The position numbers and the translations under genes were made by a program. Shown piece by piece: positions 12,301 through 23,814 of a DNA stretch of 64,000 nt (its first letter is position 1; the number at the start of each line of letters is the position of its first letter). The stretch covers positions 1,552,501-1,616,500 of the forward strand of contig NC_044574.1 of NCBI RefSeq assembly GCF_901933205.1, written 5' to 3'. Under the pieces are notes generated by a model. The model was not told where the DNA came from and did no database searches. It saw only the letters and a program-made list of their open reading frames with translations. Source of the stretch: Camarhynchus parvulus. Lineage: Eukaryota > Chordata > Aves > Passeriformes > Thraupidae.

Positions 12301-14221
12301 ATTCCTTTCCCACCATTTTTATGGCTGAACGCTTGTTTTTAATAATTCCGACCCAAAATATTCCCAAAAAATCTAGGAAAATCACATTTCTTTCCCAGGG
12401 AAAATGCCAGGATTTTTCCTTCTGTTTTAATTCCCAGTTGGAAGCTGGAGGTGAAAAGCTGGAATTGCCAAAAATGGAAACGGAAATGCCAAAAATGGAA
12501 ATGGAAATGCCAACAACCTCCGTTTGGAATAGCAGAATATTCCTTGTGGATAGCATAGTGGGAATATTTGGATTTGGACAACCTTGGAGGTTTGATTTTA
12601 AAAGATAGGAATTTTTTTCCATCCCAGAAAATGAAATACTTAAGGAATTCCTACAAGTCAAAAATTCCTACAAAACTAAAAAAAAAGTGGGAATGCGCCC
12701 ATGGGCAACCCTAAAAATAAGAGAAAAGTTGGAATGGCAAATTCAAGGTGGGGAGAGCGGTTTGGACAATTTTTGTGCAGAATTTCATGGAAATGGAACT
12801 ACAGCCACAAAATATTTGGGATTCATGGATGCAGTGGTTGCCAGTGGAAAAACAGAAGAACAACAAACTCCGAGGGTTTAAAACTCAGGAGAGAGCAGGA
12901 AATCCCTGTGAGAGGCAGCATTTGACAAATCCCGGGATATTTAAAGGAAAAACCTTTCCCACTCTACTCCATGTTGTGGTTGTGCCGCTCCTCAGCCTTT
13001 CCCGAGGGAATTATTCCCGGGAAACACGTGGACACTGGGAATGGAGTTCCACCATGGAGCTTCAGCACTGCCACCTTTTGGAAAACTCCACTTCCAGCTC
13101 CTTTTTCCCTCACGCTTTTCCTTGGAACAATCCTTTTCCATTTCCCTCTTGGAAGCACTAATTATTCCCAGCTCCCTTTTTCTGGGAGACCTCCGGAGCA
13201 TCCAGGGACGTGGAAGCACTTTGGTTCCTCTTCCAAGGTGGGATTTGCCACACGGAACCTGTGGATTTCTGCTGGGCACAACCACCAGTTCCGGAGAAAT
13301 CTCATCCGTGGGATTTTAATTCCTTTTTTTCCCCTGATTTTTCCAGCTTGGAATCGCTGGGAAGCTGCAGCCACATCTGGATATCACCAGGTCTGCAAAC
13401 GTGGATTTCTTTATGCTTTAAGTGATATCTATCCATGGATTTGGGGACGTTTTTCGTTCCCAGGATACGGAAATCCAAAATCCAAGGTGGCCTTGGGAAA
13501 AGGTCTGGCCACCACCAGATCCGCCTCGGGATAAACTCATTCCAAGGTAAATTTGTCATCAATCCCAAATATTGCCACGGATCCATTTTCACTGGAAGCT
13601 CCGTGTCCTCAACAACTTGAAGGGAAGCCACAATTCCCTCTCTTTTGTTTCCCGATGTTTCTCCGGGTTTGGGAGGAGAAATCTCCCCTTGTTCCCATTC
13701 CCCAGGGATGGATCCACAACGCTGGCACTGGGGAATGTGTTTGTGTTTGCTTGGAATTCTGCCCGGAGCCACCACAAATCCTCCGGGATGGGGCTCAATC
13801 CACGCTCCAGGCTGGGCCTGTCAGCAAATCCATGAATTTTTGGGAAGGGAAACTTCTGTTCCAGGTCGGCCTGGGAGTAGGAGGGGGGAGAGGAACTGGA
13901 GAGGGAATTCTGGGATTTGCATTCCGATTTGGAGCCATCTTGACCCTCTCTTTTCCAGGTTTTTCCTGGATGTGGCTTCTCTCATCCCTCCCTCTGGAGC
14001 TGGCCTTAGAGCTGTTCCCAAACCCCACACCTCCGGAGAAACCCCAATGCCAATCCCTGCCCAGCTTCCATGGATTAGGGAATCCCAAGGAGGAGACTTT
14101 TCTCCAGGAACAGCATCAGGAACACTGGGATGGTCTGGATCCCACGAAATGGGATTTAGTCTGGATTCCCTTGTTTTTAAGATAATTGTTTGTCTTTCCC
14201 TGCTGCCAAAACCACCGGAGG
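9392..14221. other. Gene-free intergenic block of 4.8 kb
   Basis: The longest CR1-free stretch in the window. It holds the AT-rich block at 10860-11230 and short poly-A/T runs. I examined the open frames (for example 13553-14185 and 13302-13775) and found no conserved domain or credible exon. Confidence 0.55.
10860..11230. repeat. AT-rich low-complexity block (TTTTA-like)
   Basis: About 370 bp of TTTTATTTTA, TTTAATTTAA and similar words, sharply different from the GC-balanced surroundings. Confidence 0.88.
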
Positions 14222-14731
14222 ATCATGGAATCATGGAATGCTTTGAGTAGGAAAGGGACCTTCAAAACCACCCAGTTCCATCCAGGAACACCTCCCTCTG
14301 TCCCAGGTGGATCCAAGCCCCAGTGTCCAACCTGGCCTTGGGCACTGCCAGGGATCCAGGGGCAGCCCCAGCAAATCTGGGAATTCCAGCCCAGCCAGGA
14401 ATTCCTTGCCAAGATGCCAGCCCAATCTCCCCTTTCCCAGTGGGAGCCATTCCCTGGCTCCTGTCCCTGCAGGCCTTGTCCCCAGTCCCTCTCCAGCTCT
14501 CCTGGAGCCCCTCCAGGGACCCTGAGGATTCCCTGGAATTTTCCCTTCTCCAGGGGAACATTCCCAGCTCTCCCAGCCTGGCTCCAGAGCAGAGGGGCTC
14601 CAGAATCTTGGAATGCTTTGGGTTGGAAGTGACCTTAAATCCCATCCCATTCCCACCCCATCCATATGTAGGGACACCTCCCACTGTCCCAGGTTGCTCC
14701 AAGCCCCAGTGTCCAACCTGACCTCGGACAC
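14222..14731 (-). mobile_element. Composite CR1 (tail-body-tail)
   Basis: Reading the minus strand, a tail (14731-14610) joins at the GATTCTGGAGCCCC junction to a full young body and a second tail ending at 14222. The body has the CAAGATGCC variant. Confidence 0.86.
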
Positions 14732-14786
14732 TTTAAGCTGCCTTCCTTCATTCCAGGTGGGAAGCATCATGTCCACCATGGATCCA

Positions 14787-14939
14787 GAGAAGCTGTGGCT
14801 GCCCCTGGAAGTGTCCAAGGCCAGGCTGGACATTGGGATTGGATCCACCTGGGACAGTGGAATTTGCCCCTGCCCATGGCAGCGTGGAATGGGATGATCC
14901 TTGATGTTTTTCCAACCCAAACTATTCCATAATTCCATG
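14787..14939 (+). mobile_element. CR1 tail fragment, opposite orientation
   Basis: It begins at GAAGCTGTGGCTGCCCCTGGAAGTG and ends in CCATAATTCCATG. Together with the preceding minus-strand element it makes a divergent inverted pair separated by about 55 bp. Confidence 0.8.
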
Positions 14940-15831
14940 CCCACCACCGACTCCACAAACCCCAGCCAAGGACACATCCAGCAGCTGGGAAGCACCAGGA
15001 AAAGGGAATCACTGGGAATGATCCAAACAGAGAGGTGGGATCTGCAGGGAATCCCCCGGGCAGGAGAGAGGGAAAAATCTTCCATTCCTTGAGTTATTCC
15101 CAATTCCAGCCTGAAAGCAGGACAAACTCTTGGATAAAAGCGGAAATATCACAGGGCTGCACCAGGATGCCACCAAAAAAAAACCTTCCTTGGCACGAAT
15201 TCCGGAGTTTCCAGCCAGAACAGGGAAGAGCAGAGACACGGAAAACAACCGAGGAAGAGCAGAGAAACAACCAAAAGTCCCGGAGCACCCCCGGGAAGGT
15301 CAGGAGGAGACGTGGGATGAAGCACGGGGCCACCTGGGAACACTCCCAGCTCCCGCCCTTCCCATTCCCCATGGAGCAGCCGGGACGTGCCGCCCGCAGG
15401 ATCCCGGGAACGCTCTGATGGAAGTGGTTTCTTCCCCTGCTCCAGCGTTCCCACTCCCGTCTCCATGTCCCCGGGACACCCAAACCACGGGATAATTGGA
15501 TATGTCAACATCTCCCGCATCCGGTGATGGAAGAGGCTATAAAAAGAAATGTTCCTGCTATAAACGCTTCGGGATGAAAAAGAGTTGGAAAAGGACAAGG
15601 AATGGGAAGGCCCCGTTCTCCTTTCGGAGGCGTGTCCAGGATCCTGGGGCACAAAAGGGTTGGAAGGAGGGGTTTGGATTGTGATCCCGCCTTCATCCAG
15701 CACTTCCAGGGTTTTTTAGCCTCCATTCCATGATGGAGGATAAGAAAGGTCCACACAACACCCTGGAATTTTCTCTTGGAGATGCTGCATCCAGGGGGCT
15801 CCTCAGTGATGTCCAGAAATCAGGATGGATC
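14940..15831. other. Intergenic DNA, no gene seen
   Basis: Moderately GC-rich, without CR1. No protein homology is recognised in open frames on either strand. Confidence 0.5.
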
Positions 15832-16316
15832 CTGGAATAATGGAATGGTTTGGGTGGGAAAAGGACCTTAAATCCCATCCCATTCCCCCTGTCCCAGGTG
15901 GATCCAAGCCCCAAAGTCCAACCTGGCCTTGGGCACTGCCAGGGATCCAGGGGCAGCCCCAGCAAATCTGGGAATCCCAGCCCAGCCAGGAATTCCTTGC
16001 CAAGATGCCAGCCCAATCTCCCCTTTCCCAGTGGGAGCCATTCCCTGGCTCCTGTCCCTGCAGGCCTTGTCCCCAGTCCCTCTCCAGCTCTCCTGGAGCC
16101 CCTGCAGGCACTCTGAGGATTCCCTGGAATTTTCCCTTCTCCAGAGGAACATTCCCAGCTATCCCAGAGCAGAGAGGCTCCAGAATTCCAGACTTTTTTG
16201 GGCTGGAAGTGACCTTAAATCCCATCCCATTTCCACCCCATCCATGTTCAAGGACACCTTCCACTATCCCAGGGTGCTCCAAGCCCCAGTGTCCAACCTG
16301 GCCTTGGGCACTTCCA
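15832..16316 (-). mobile_element. Composite CR1 (tail-body-tail)
   Basis: Same arrangement as the copy at 14222, with the junction near 16185. The body uses CAAGATGCC and a CTGCAGGCACTCTGAGG segment. Confidence 0.86.
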
Positions 16317-17158
16317 GAATTTGGGATCAGTGGGATGAAGAGCTGTCAATCAAAGCTGTTATCTCCGACAGGACCATCCAACATTCTCCATGCCCCAAAT
16401 GTGTTCCTGGAAGAGCAGAATTCCTGAATCCAGGAATTCTCCCAGAATTTAATCATCCAGCAGCAAATCAGGGAGGACGAGATTCACCAACAGAACCTTC
16501 CCTGTTCAAGGGACAAACCCCAAACCTAAACATCTACGGAAAACCAGGGGATGAAATTCCCAGTCTTTGCACCCAAAATTCCCTCTTTTTCCAGGGCAGA
16601 AAAGCCACTGTGCAGACAGCAGCGAACATCACCTCCAATAAAATCCATGGATTTGCTCGTGCTCCGAGCCTATTCCCTCTCACTGCAGCCTTCCTGTGGT
16701 TTTGGCTGCCCCTGGAACTTGGCAGGAGCCGCAGGCGCACTCAGACACGGAATTGAGCCGTTCCCAGCGCGGCCCCGGGATGACAGGAAAGTGCTTGTGG
16801 ATTTATTGGATAATTAAGGAGCCGGGCACGTTGGGAAGGGAGCAAGGAGGTGGCGTCGGTGACTCAATGGGTGGCAGAATTCCATGTGCCGCTGGAATAA
16901 CCAGAGGGAGAAACGGTGGAGACAGAAAAAGGCATTGTCCCAGATCCAGAGGCTCCACACGGCACACGGAGTTCTCCTTTGGTTTTATTTTTCCCAAGGA
17001 AAAGGTGTTAACCTGTTCCTGCGCCTCTGTCCTGAATGTTTTCCTGCTGGGATAGGGTGGTTCTGATGCTTTTCCATGTTTTTCAGAGCGTTGTTGTCCG
17101 TGGAGCCTTCATGGAATGCACCTGGTCTGAACAATCCTGATCTCACCAGAGCTCCAAG
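16317..17158. other. Intergenic DNA, no gene seen
   Basis: No CR1 and no recognisable exon. The frame at 15929-16756 enters this stretch from a CR1 and ends without a domain. Confidence 0.5.
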
Positions 17159-17411
17159 TCATGGAATTCCAGAGTGATTTGGGTTGGAAATCACCTTCCA
17201 AATTCTGCCATGGGCAGGGACGATTCCCGCTATCCCAGGTGGATCCAACTTGGCCTTGGGCACTGCCAGGGATCCAGGGGCAGCCCCAGCAAATCTGGGA
17301 ATTCCAGCCCAGCCAGGAATTCCTTGCCAAGATCCCAGCCCAATCTCCCCTTTCCCAGTGGGAGCCGTTCCCTGGCTCCTGTCCTTCCATCCCCTTGTCC
17401 CCAGTCCCTCT
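17159..17411 (-). mobile_element. CR1 3' fragment, GATCCC variant
   Basis: The tail begins at a GGAATTCCAGAGTGATTTGGG sequence. The body stops at CAGTCCCTCTTCAAG. It forms an inverted pair with the plus-strand copy 220 bp downstream. Confidence 0.85.
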
Positions 17412-17631
17412 TCAAGTCGAGGCATTTTCCAGTTTCCGGGAATGTCACCCTTCATTCAGAAATTGAACTTTACCTCAGCTCACCGTTGGAATTTTGGGTT
17501 CCAGCAGCAACTCTGGAGCTCTGTGAGTGCTGTCCACCCGTCCCAAATCTGGTTCCTCAGTCAGGCTGCAGCTCTCCAAGGATTTCCACAATCCTGAAAT
17601 TCCTGTGATGTCTGTCATGGATCAGAGAAAG

Positions 17632-18034
17632 ACAGAGAGGAGGCCCTGGAGCTGCTGCAGGGCTGGAGCTCCTGTGCTCTGGAGCCAGGCTGGGAATGCT
17701 GGGAGAGCTGGGAATGTTCCCCTGGAGAAGGGAAAATTCCAGGGGATCCTCAGAGTGCCTGCAGGGGCTCCAGGAGAGCTGGAGAGGGACTGGGGACAAG
17801 GCCTGCAGGGACAGGAGCCAGGGAATGGCTCCCACTGGGAAAGGGGAGATTGGGCTGGCATCTTGGCAAGGAATTCCTGGCTGGGCTGGAATTCCCAGAT
17901 TTGCTGCGGCTGCCCCTGGATCCCTGGCAGTGCCCAAGGCCAGGTTGGATCCACCTGGGATGGTGGGAGGTGTCCCTGCCCATGGATGGGGTGGGATTTA
18001 AAGTCCTTTCCCACCCAATCCATTCCATGATTCT
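17632..18034 (+). mobile_element. CR1 3' fragment with longer 5' part
   Basis: It extends upstream to GAGAGGAGGCCCTGGAGCTGCTGCAGG before the CTCTGGAGCCAGGCTGGGA segment, so it shows more of the normal CR1 body than most copies. CAAGATGCC-type core. Confidence 0.87.
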
Positions 18035-18800
18035 GCACCCACCCCCAAGGAGAAAAAAAAGGGATGAACCTCCCAATGTCCCTCAGGGGACACAGAGGTG
18101 CCACCTTCTGTCTGGGAACATCCGTAAATTCTATTTTCTTTGGGATCAGCCTCTGTTTGGATCAAAACCCTTTTAGCTGAAACAGAGCTGAAAACACCAC
18201 GGATTTTTTTTTTCCTAGAAATGTTCAGTGCTTCCCGGCGATCCCTCGGCTGCCAGGAGCTGAATTCCGGGCCTGAATTCCCTGTTTCTCACTCTCCAAA
18301 CACTCCCGACTGTTAAAAGGAGCGAAGCCACTTCAGTGGCTGCTCCAGGGAAGGTGAGAATTTGGCATCCAGGAAAAGAAATGGATTCGCTCCCAATAAA
18401 TCTCTCCATGGAGCCTTTTCCATGATGCACGGAGCCCTCAGCAAATCCAGGGATTAATCGTCCTGGAGGTGTCCCCTGAGTAAATTTGACTCCAGCCAGA
18501 ACATGGAGAAATAAATTCACAATTTTTTTTTTTGAGTTTGGAATTTTTAATTCTGCTTTGGGATTCGCTCTACAGTAAAATGTGGGAATTTTTCCAACTT
18601 TTCTTCCTTAAAAAAAAAATACCTACGGAGGGTCGATCCCTGATCCAGCATTCCTGGCAGAGCTGTGGCTCCCAAAGGATGGGGGCGAGGTGAGGTTTTG
18701 TTCCTGATGAGGATCGTGGGGAGGATGTGGAGGGGCAGAGGATCCACCCTGAGAGCAAAAAAAGTTATCCTGGCTGTTGTATTGTCCATGAAACGACATC
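18035..18800. other. Intergenic DNA, no gene seen
   Basis: Short A runs near 18050 and 18610 and a T run near 18200. Nothing else recognised. Confidence 0.5.
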
Positions 18801-18957
18801 CATGGAATCACGGAATGGTTTGGGTTGAAAGGGGCCCTCACGATCAACCGGTTCCATCCTGGGACAAATTCTACTGTCCCAGGTGGATCCAAGCCCTGTC
18901 CATCCTGGCCTTGGGCATTCCCAGGGATCCAGGGGCAGCCACAGCAAATCTGGGAAA
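18801..18957 (-). mobile_element. CR1 tail fragment
   Basis: About 157 bp, with GGTTTGGGTTGAAAGGGGCCC at the tail and truncation inside CAGCAAATCTGGG. CAGCCACAGC variant. Confidence 0.82.
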
Positions 18958-20142
18958 ATTACGGTGCCGTTAAAGGGTTCCGGTCAATCCCTCCTTGGGA
19001 ATGTTTTCCTTTAAGGTTTTTTGGTTTTAATCCATCAGGACCCCCCCAGATCTCCCAAAGGAAGGGGGCTGGATCTAATCCCGGCCATTTTAAACCAGTC
19101 TGGAACAGATTATTCCAACCTTCAGCTCATCAATGAACAAAACGTTGAATTCCTGGACCTTTCCCAAACAACAGCTCAGGGGAAGCATCCCTTGCTCCAA
19201 GACATCCCTGGTTTTGATTTTGTGGGGAAAGGATTGACTGAGATTTCCCAAAAGAACCCCATTTTTCCTTGTCCTGCTGAAATATCCATCCTTCCAACAC
19301 CCCCTTCCTGCTTTTGATCCCAGCTGGAGCCGGGAAACACCAAAGAAGCCACAAAATGGGAAGGAGGAGGGAGGAAGGGAGCGGGAAAAGGGAATTGAAC
19401 TCCTCTGAACCACAGCAGACATTCCCGGGATGAGCTCATTTTATGGACCCATCATGGATGTGCCGGTTCTTCCATCACCCCGAAGGGCTGGAAGGCATCC
19501 ACAGCTTCCCTTGGAATCTGGCAAAGGAGGAGAGGGATGATGAAGTCATGGGATGATGAAGGAAACCGTTCCCGAATTTGGGACTGGAGGAGGAACCTCA
19601 AGGATCAGAGCCCCACCCTGGAGTCTCTTCACCCATGGTTTCCCGAGCTGCTCCTGCCATTCCCAGAGAATTCCTTCTAAATAAAACAGACCAGGATTAT
19701 TTAAAACACGCTTTTTTTTTCCCATGGATAAACCAGGATTAACGGTTTTCCACCTTTTCTCCTGTAGTCCCATGTTCAGCTTGTCCCTTAAGTCTGGATC
19801 CTGTGATGGATCCTCATGGAATGTGGAGGTGCCTCAGAACAAAGGGTTCAGCTCAATCTCTGGAGTTCACCCCAAGGAAAAGATGGAAAACACCCCTGGA
19901 GCCACCCTAAGCTCAGGGAGAGCCAGAGGAGAGATCCCAAAAGTCCCGCCTGAATTTTGGGACACAGGAATGCACCAAGAGCTGCCCTGGGCCAAAATTC
20001 ACCTGAGCTAGCCCAAATCCAGGTTGTCCCACAGAACGCAGAATTCGGAGCAATTCCATAGTTTTCCCATCTCGATCAGGTGGAATATTCCAAATCTGAG
20101 CTTGGAAAAAATCTCTGGGTGCTGGACAAACTCAACCTGTGG
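18958..20142. other. Intergenic DNA, no gene seen
   Basis: No repeat array and no conserved coding segment recognised. Confidence 0.5.
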
Positions 20143-20332
20143 ATCATGGAGTCATGGAATGGTTGGGGTTGGAATGAACCTTAAATCCCAACCAGTTCCA
20201 CCCAGGGACACCTCTCATTGTCCCAGGTGGATCCAAATCCATCCAGCCTGGCCTTGGGCACTGCCAGGGATCCAGGGGCAGCCACAGCAAATCTGGGAAT
20301 TCCAGCCCAGCCCCTCCCCACCCTCACAGGGA
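20143..20332 (-). mobile_element. CR1 tail fragment keeping the ancestral mid-region
   Basis: Unlike the other young copies it reads CCCCTCCCCACCCTCACAGGG after CAGCCCAG, the segment ordinary CR1 has here. It may be a transitional form linking the young core to standard CR1. Confidence 0.8.
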
Positions 20333-20340
20333 AAAATATC

Positions 20341-20545
20341 CCAGAATCCCAGAAAGATTTCAGTTGGACAGTCCCTCCAAGGTCATCCCTCCAAGCCGTG
20401 CCCAGTCCCCACCCTGGCACTGAGTGCCACATCCAGGAATTCCTTGGACACCTCCAGGGATGGGGACCCAAACCTCCCTGGGCAGCCCATTCTGATATCT
20501 ATTCACCTTTTCCAAGGAGAAATTCCCTCCGCTTCCCAACATCCC
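20341..20545 (-). mobile_element. CR1 fragment of a second subfamily
   Basis: Recognised by CACTGAGTGCCACATCCAGGA and CCTTGGACACCTCCAGGGATGG. It abuts the preceding CR1 copy directly, in the same orientation. Confidence 0.8.
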
Positions 20546-22286
20546 TCAGCAGGATTTGTTTCGAGTCCTCTTCAGTTCCACGTGAGATAAAAAATCCTCC
20601 AAAGAGGAATTCCAGCTCCGTCTCTTTCCAAGGATTCTTTCCCACCTGATCCCCAACCTTCATTTCTTCCCCAGCCACGGACGAAACACAAAAATGAGGA
20701 AAAGGGAGAAGGAAATGGATCTCCCAAGAAGTAGGAAGAAAAACGCGAGAGCTCCTCGTGGATTTTTCCCAGTTGTCGCTCCAAGGCCGGGATTCCAAGT
20801 TCATGGAGAGGCCACTGGCACTGACCCCAGTCTGCAGCTAATTCCATCCAGAAACTCCCTGGAAACCTCCGCCAGCTCCGACGGATCTCCGGGATAACTC
20901 GAAGCTCCCCCAGAAGATAATGGGAAAAATCTGTTCCAAATCCAATGCACCTGTCGGATTCCGCAAAGGCATTCCCAAAAAAAAAAACCTCCAAGGGATG
21001 GAAACACAGGGGATGTCACCTATTACGGGAACAAATTCTCCCATCCCAAAAATCTCTGTCCTTGGCATCCCTGGTTTTTCAGGAATGCATTTTCCCATTC
21101 CTGTCCCGGTTATTCCCCCACCACGAGGAAAGAGATGCTTCCCTCTGGAATGTGGCAGGAATTGGGATGAGTTGTGGGATTTTTATCCCCCTTCCAGTGG
21201 GTGATGATGAAATCCAAGTTAATTTCCCAATTTCCCAAAAATCTCTGTCCTTGGCATCCCTGGTTTTTCAGGAATGCATTTTCCCATTCCTGTCCTGGTT
21301 ATTCCCCCACCACGAGGAAAGAGATGCTTCCCTCTGGAATGTGGAGGGAATTGGGATGGCTTGTGGGATTTTTATCCCCCCTCCATTGGGTGATGATGAA
21401 ATCCAAGTTAATTTCCCGATTTCCCAAAACCAGGAATGCTTCGTGTCCCAGTTTTCCCCAACTTTTCCAGCTGGAAAAGGGGGAAAAGGCAAAAAAATAA
21501 AGAATTCTCAGTGGTTTGGGAAGCCTCGTGGTAAAATTCCCACCGATTCCCTGCAGTGATTCCCTGGTTTGGAAAATCAATAAAAAATTAGGGATCAAAC
21601 AGATCCAAACTGGATCATCCCTTCCATGTCTCCATGGATTCCTGCCCCCTCAGAAACCATTCCCACCCCACCTCCCCGGAAACCATTCCAAGCCCAACGG
21701 ATTTCATGGATGGCCCAAATTCCCCATCATTCCAAACTCGTTATTCCATGCTCGGAATGACGTTCCCCTCCACATTCCCTGTTTTTAAGCCATTATTACG
21801 TCCAAGCTTTATCTGGGGTCTCCCATCCAACCAAAATCCCAGAAATCCAGGATCCAGCACATGATCCATGGAAATCTTGCTTCCCAAAGAAAGCACTTCT
21901 GTTATAGTTTTTTCTCCCAATTCTCTCCAATTTCTCCACGTTTTTCCAGGCACGAGTTGAGCAAGAATAAACACGGGAAGTCAAATTTCCCACGGAATTC
22001 CCATTGGTTTAGGCTGCCAAGGTGCCAAACCTTTCCCAAAGGAGGCAAATCCTTCCTGGGAGGCTGAGAACCACATGGAATCTCTGTTTTTTTCCAAAAA
22101 TCTTGGATGAATGGAGGGAATGAGCTGAGCCGGGAATTCCAAGGTCATTCCAAGCGGCTGATGTGGGACAGCAAATCCAAAAGTGAGAATTCCCATTGTT
22201 TCCTTGTGGAAGTTGCAGCTTCCGTGGTTTTGTGGGAAGATCCCATCTCCTGGAATGAAGGGATGTGGTGGTGGGTGGGATTAATG
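20546..22286. other. Intergenic DNA with a 189 bp tandem duplication
   Basis: It contains the two-unit duplication at 21047-21425. No gene recognised. Confidence 0.5.
21047..21425. repeat. Two-copy tandem duplication, 189 bp period
   Basis: The unit from AATCTCTGTC at 21051 recurs at 21240 with only a few differences. The start of a third unit (AATTTCCCGATTTCCCAAAA) follows and then diverges. High identity suggests a recent duplication. Confidence 0.93.
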
Positions 22287-22386
22287 AGGGACAGAGATTG
22301 GAGAGCAGGAGGGGGACTTTGGATAAGGCTCTGGAGCGAAAGGAAAAGCGGGAATGGCTTCCCACTGCCAGAGGGTCGCTCTTTTT
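22287..22386 (+). mobile_element. Older CR1 body fragment
   Basis: A 100 bp match to the CR1 stretch GGGGGACTTTGGATAAGG to GGCTTCCCACTGCCAGAGGG, without the young-core changes. Confidence 0.6.
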
Positions 22387-23116
22387 AATCTTGGAATTCC
22401 CATGGGATTCCACTTTTGGATTTTCCTTTTCCCTCCTATCTCTCTTCTCCACTTGAAATAGTCCCACCAAATCTCAAACCAGGAATTCTTTTTCCTGGAT
22501 GGATTTAACTATGCCTGGAATAATTTTCCGGCTCTGTGCATCCAAACCTGTGGCTTCAGGAAACCTTGGAATCACTTAAATATGGAATTATTGTAATTTA
22601 TAATTCCCTCAATGATGCCCTAGGCAGCAATTCCCAAAAAAAAGAGGGTTTCCCTCTCTCCTGGTATCTCCTGGCTCCTTGGGAAGAGCAGAGGGGAACA
22701 GAGGATAAATCCTAATATTTAAAAGATTTTGGGATCATAACCCATGGAAAACCTATGGAAATATATCCCATGAATTAGGGATAATCCCAATATTTGTTAT
22801 TAGAGAATGACGAGGACACAACATTTTCTATGCGATCACAAGGATGACCGGAAGCCAATTTTTCCAGAAGAGCTCTTTTCCCTGCATGGAATCCCATCCC
22901 AATGGAAAACACCACCAGCAGCTCAGTGAGGTCTTTCCACCATGACACAGGATGGGAAGCAGCCCTGGGAGAAGGATTTGGGATGTTGTGGATGAGGCTG
23001 GAATGGCCCAGCCCTGGGCAGGTCCCAAAGGAAAGTGGGAATTCTGTCCCTGTGCCCCCTCAGGTGAGAGCGCACCTGCAGAGCTGCTCCCGCTCCCAGA
23101 TCCAAACTTCGGGAGG
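22387..23116. other. Intergenic DNA, no gene seen
   Basis: AT-richer around 22560-22810; nothing recognised. Confidence 0.5.
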
Positions 23117-23600
23117 ACATGGAGCTGCTGGAGCAAATCCAGAGAAGGCCCTGGAGCTGCTCTGGAGCCAGGCTGGGAATGCTGGGAATGTTCCCCTGGA
23201 GAAGGGAAAATTCCAGGGAATCCCCAGAGTGCCTGCAGGGGCTCCAGAAGAGCTGGAGAGGGACTGGGGACAAGGCCTGCAGGGACAGGAGCCAGGGAAT
23301 GGCTCCCACTGGGAAAGGGGAGATTGGGCTGGGATCTTGGCAAGGAATTCCTGGCTGGGCTGGAATTCCCAGATTTGCTGGGGCTGCCCCTGGATCCCTG
23401 GCAGTGCCCGAGGCCAGGTACTGTCAAGGAACAAGGGTGGGATTGGGAATGAGGAAGGGAGAAGGTTGGAGCCAGCTGCAGTTTTAGGAGTTTAGGGGAG
23501 GGGATCCACCTGGGCTTGGATCCACCTGGGACAGTGGGAGGTGCCCCTGGATGGAACTGGATGGGATTTAAGGTCCCTTCCAAACTATTCCAGGATTCTG
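23117..23600 (+). mobile_element. CR1 3' end split by an inserted inverted-repeat arm
   Basis: It starts at GAGCTGCTGGAGCAAATCCAG, further 5' than most copies. The element is interrupted at about 23420-23505 and then resumes with CCACCTGGGACAGTGGGAGG. GGGATCTTGG variant. Confidence 0.85.
23424..23503 (+). repeat. Left arm of an 80 bp inverted repeat
   Basis: About 90% identical to the reverse complement of 23735-23814, with a 231 bp spacer. It sits inside the CR1 at 23117, so it arrived after that CR1 inserted. Confidence 0.9.
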
Positions 23601-23734
23601 CTGGGTCCTGAATCTCAGGGTCAGGAAGTGCAGGAGAGGTGGAATCCGACGTTGGTGTGGGCTGGGATCATCCCCTCCCACAGTGGGATTTAGGGAATTT
23701 AGCGCCTGGATTCTCCTGACCTGAGGGAACATTT

Positions 23735-23814
23735 CCCCTCCCCATAACTCCTAAAACTCCAGGTGGCTCCAACCTTCTCCCTTCCTCATTCCCAATCCCA
23801 CCCTCGTTCCTTGA
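23735..23814 (-). repeat. Right arm of an 80 bp inverted repeat
   Basis: Reverse-complement partner of 23424-23503. No CR1 flanks it, so this may be the source copy. Confidence 0.9.
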
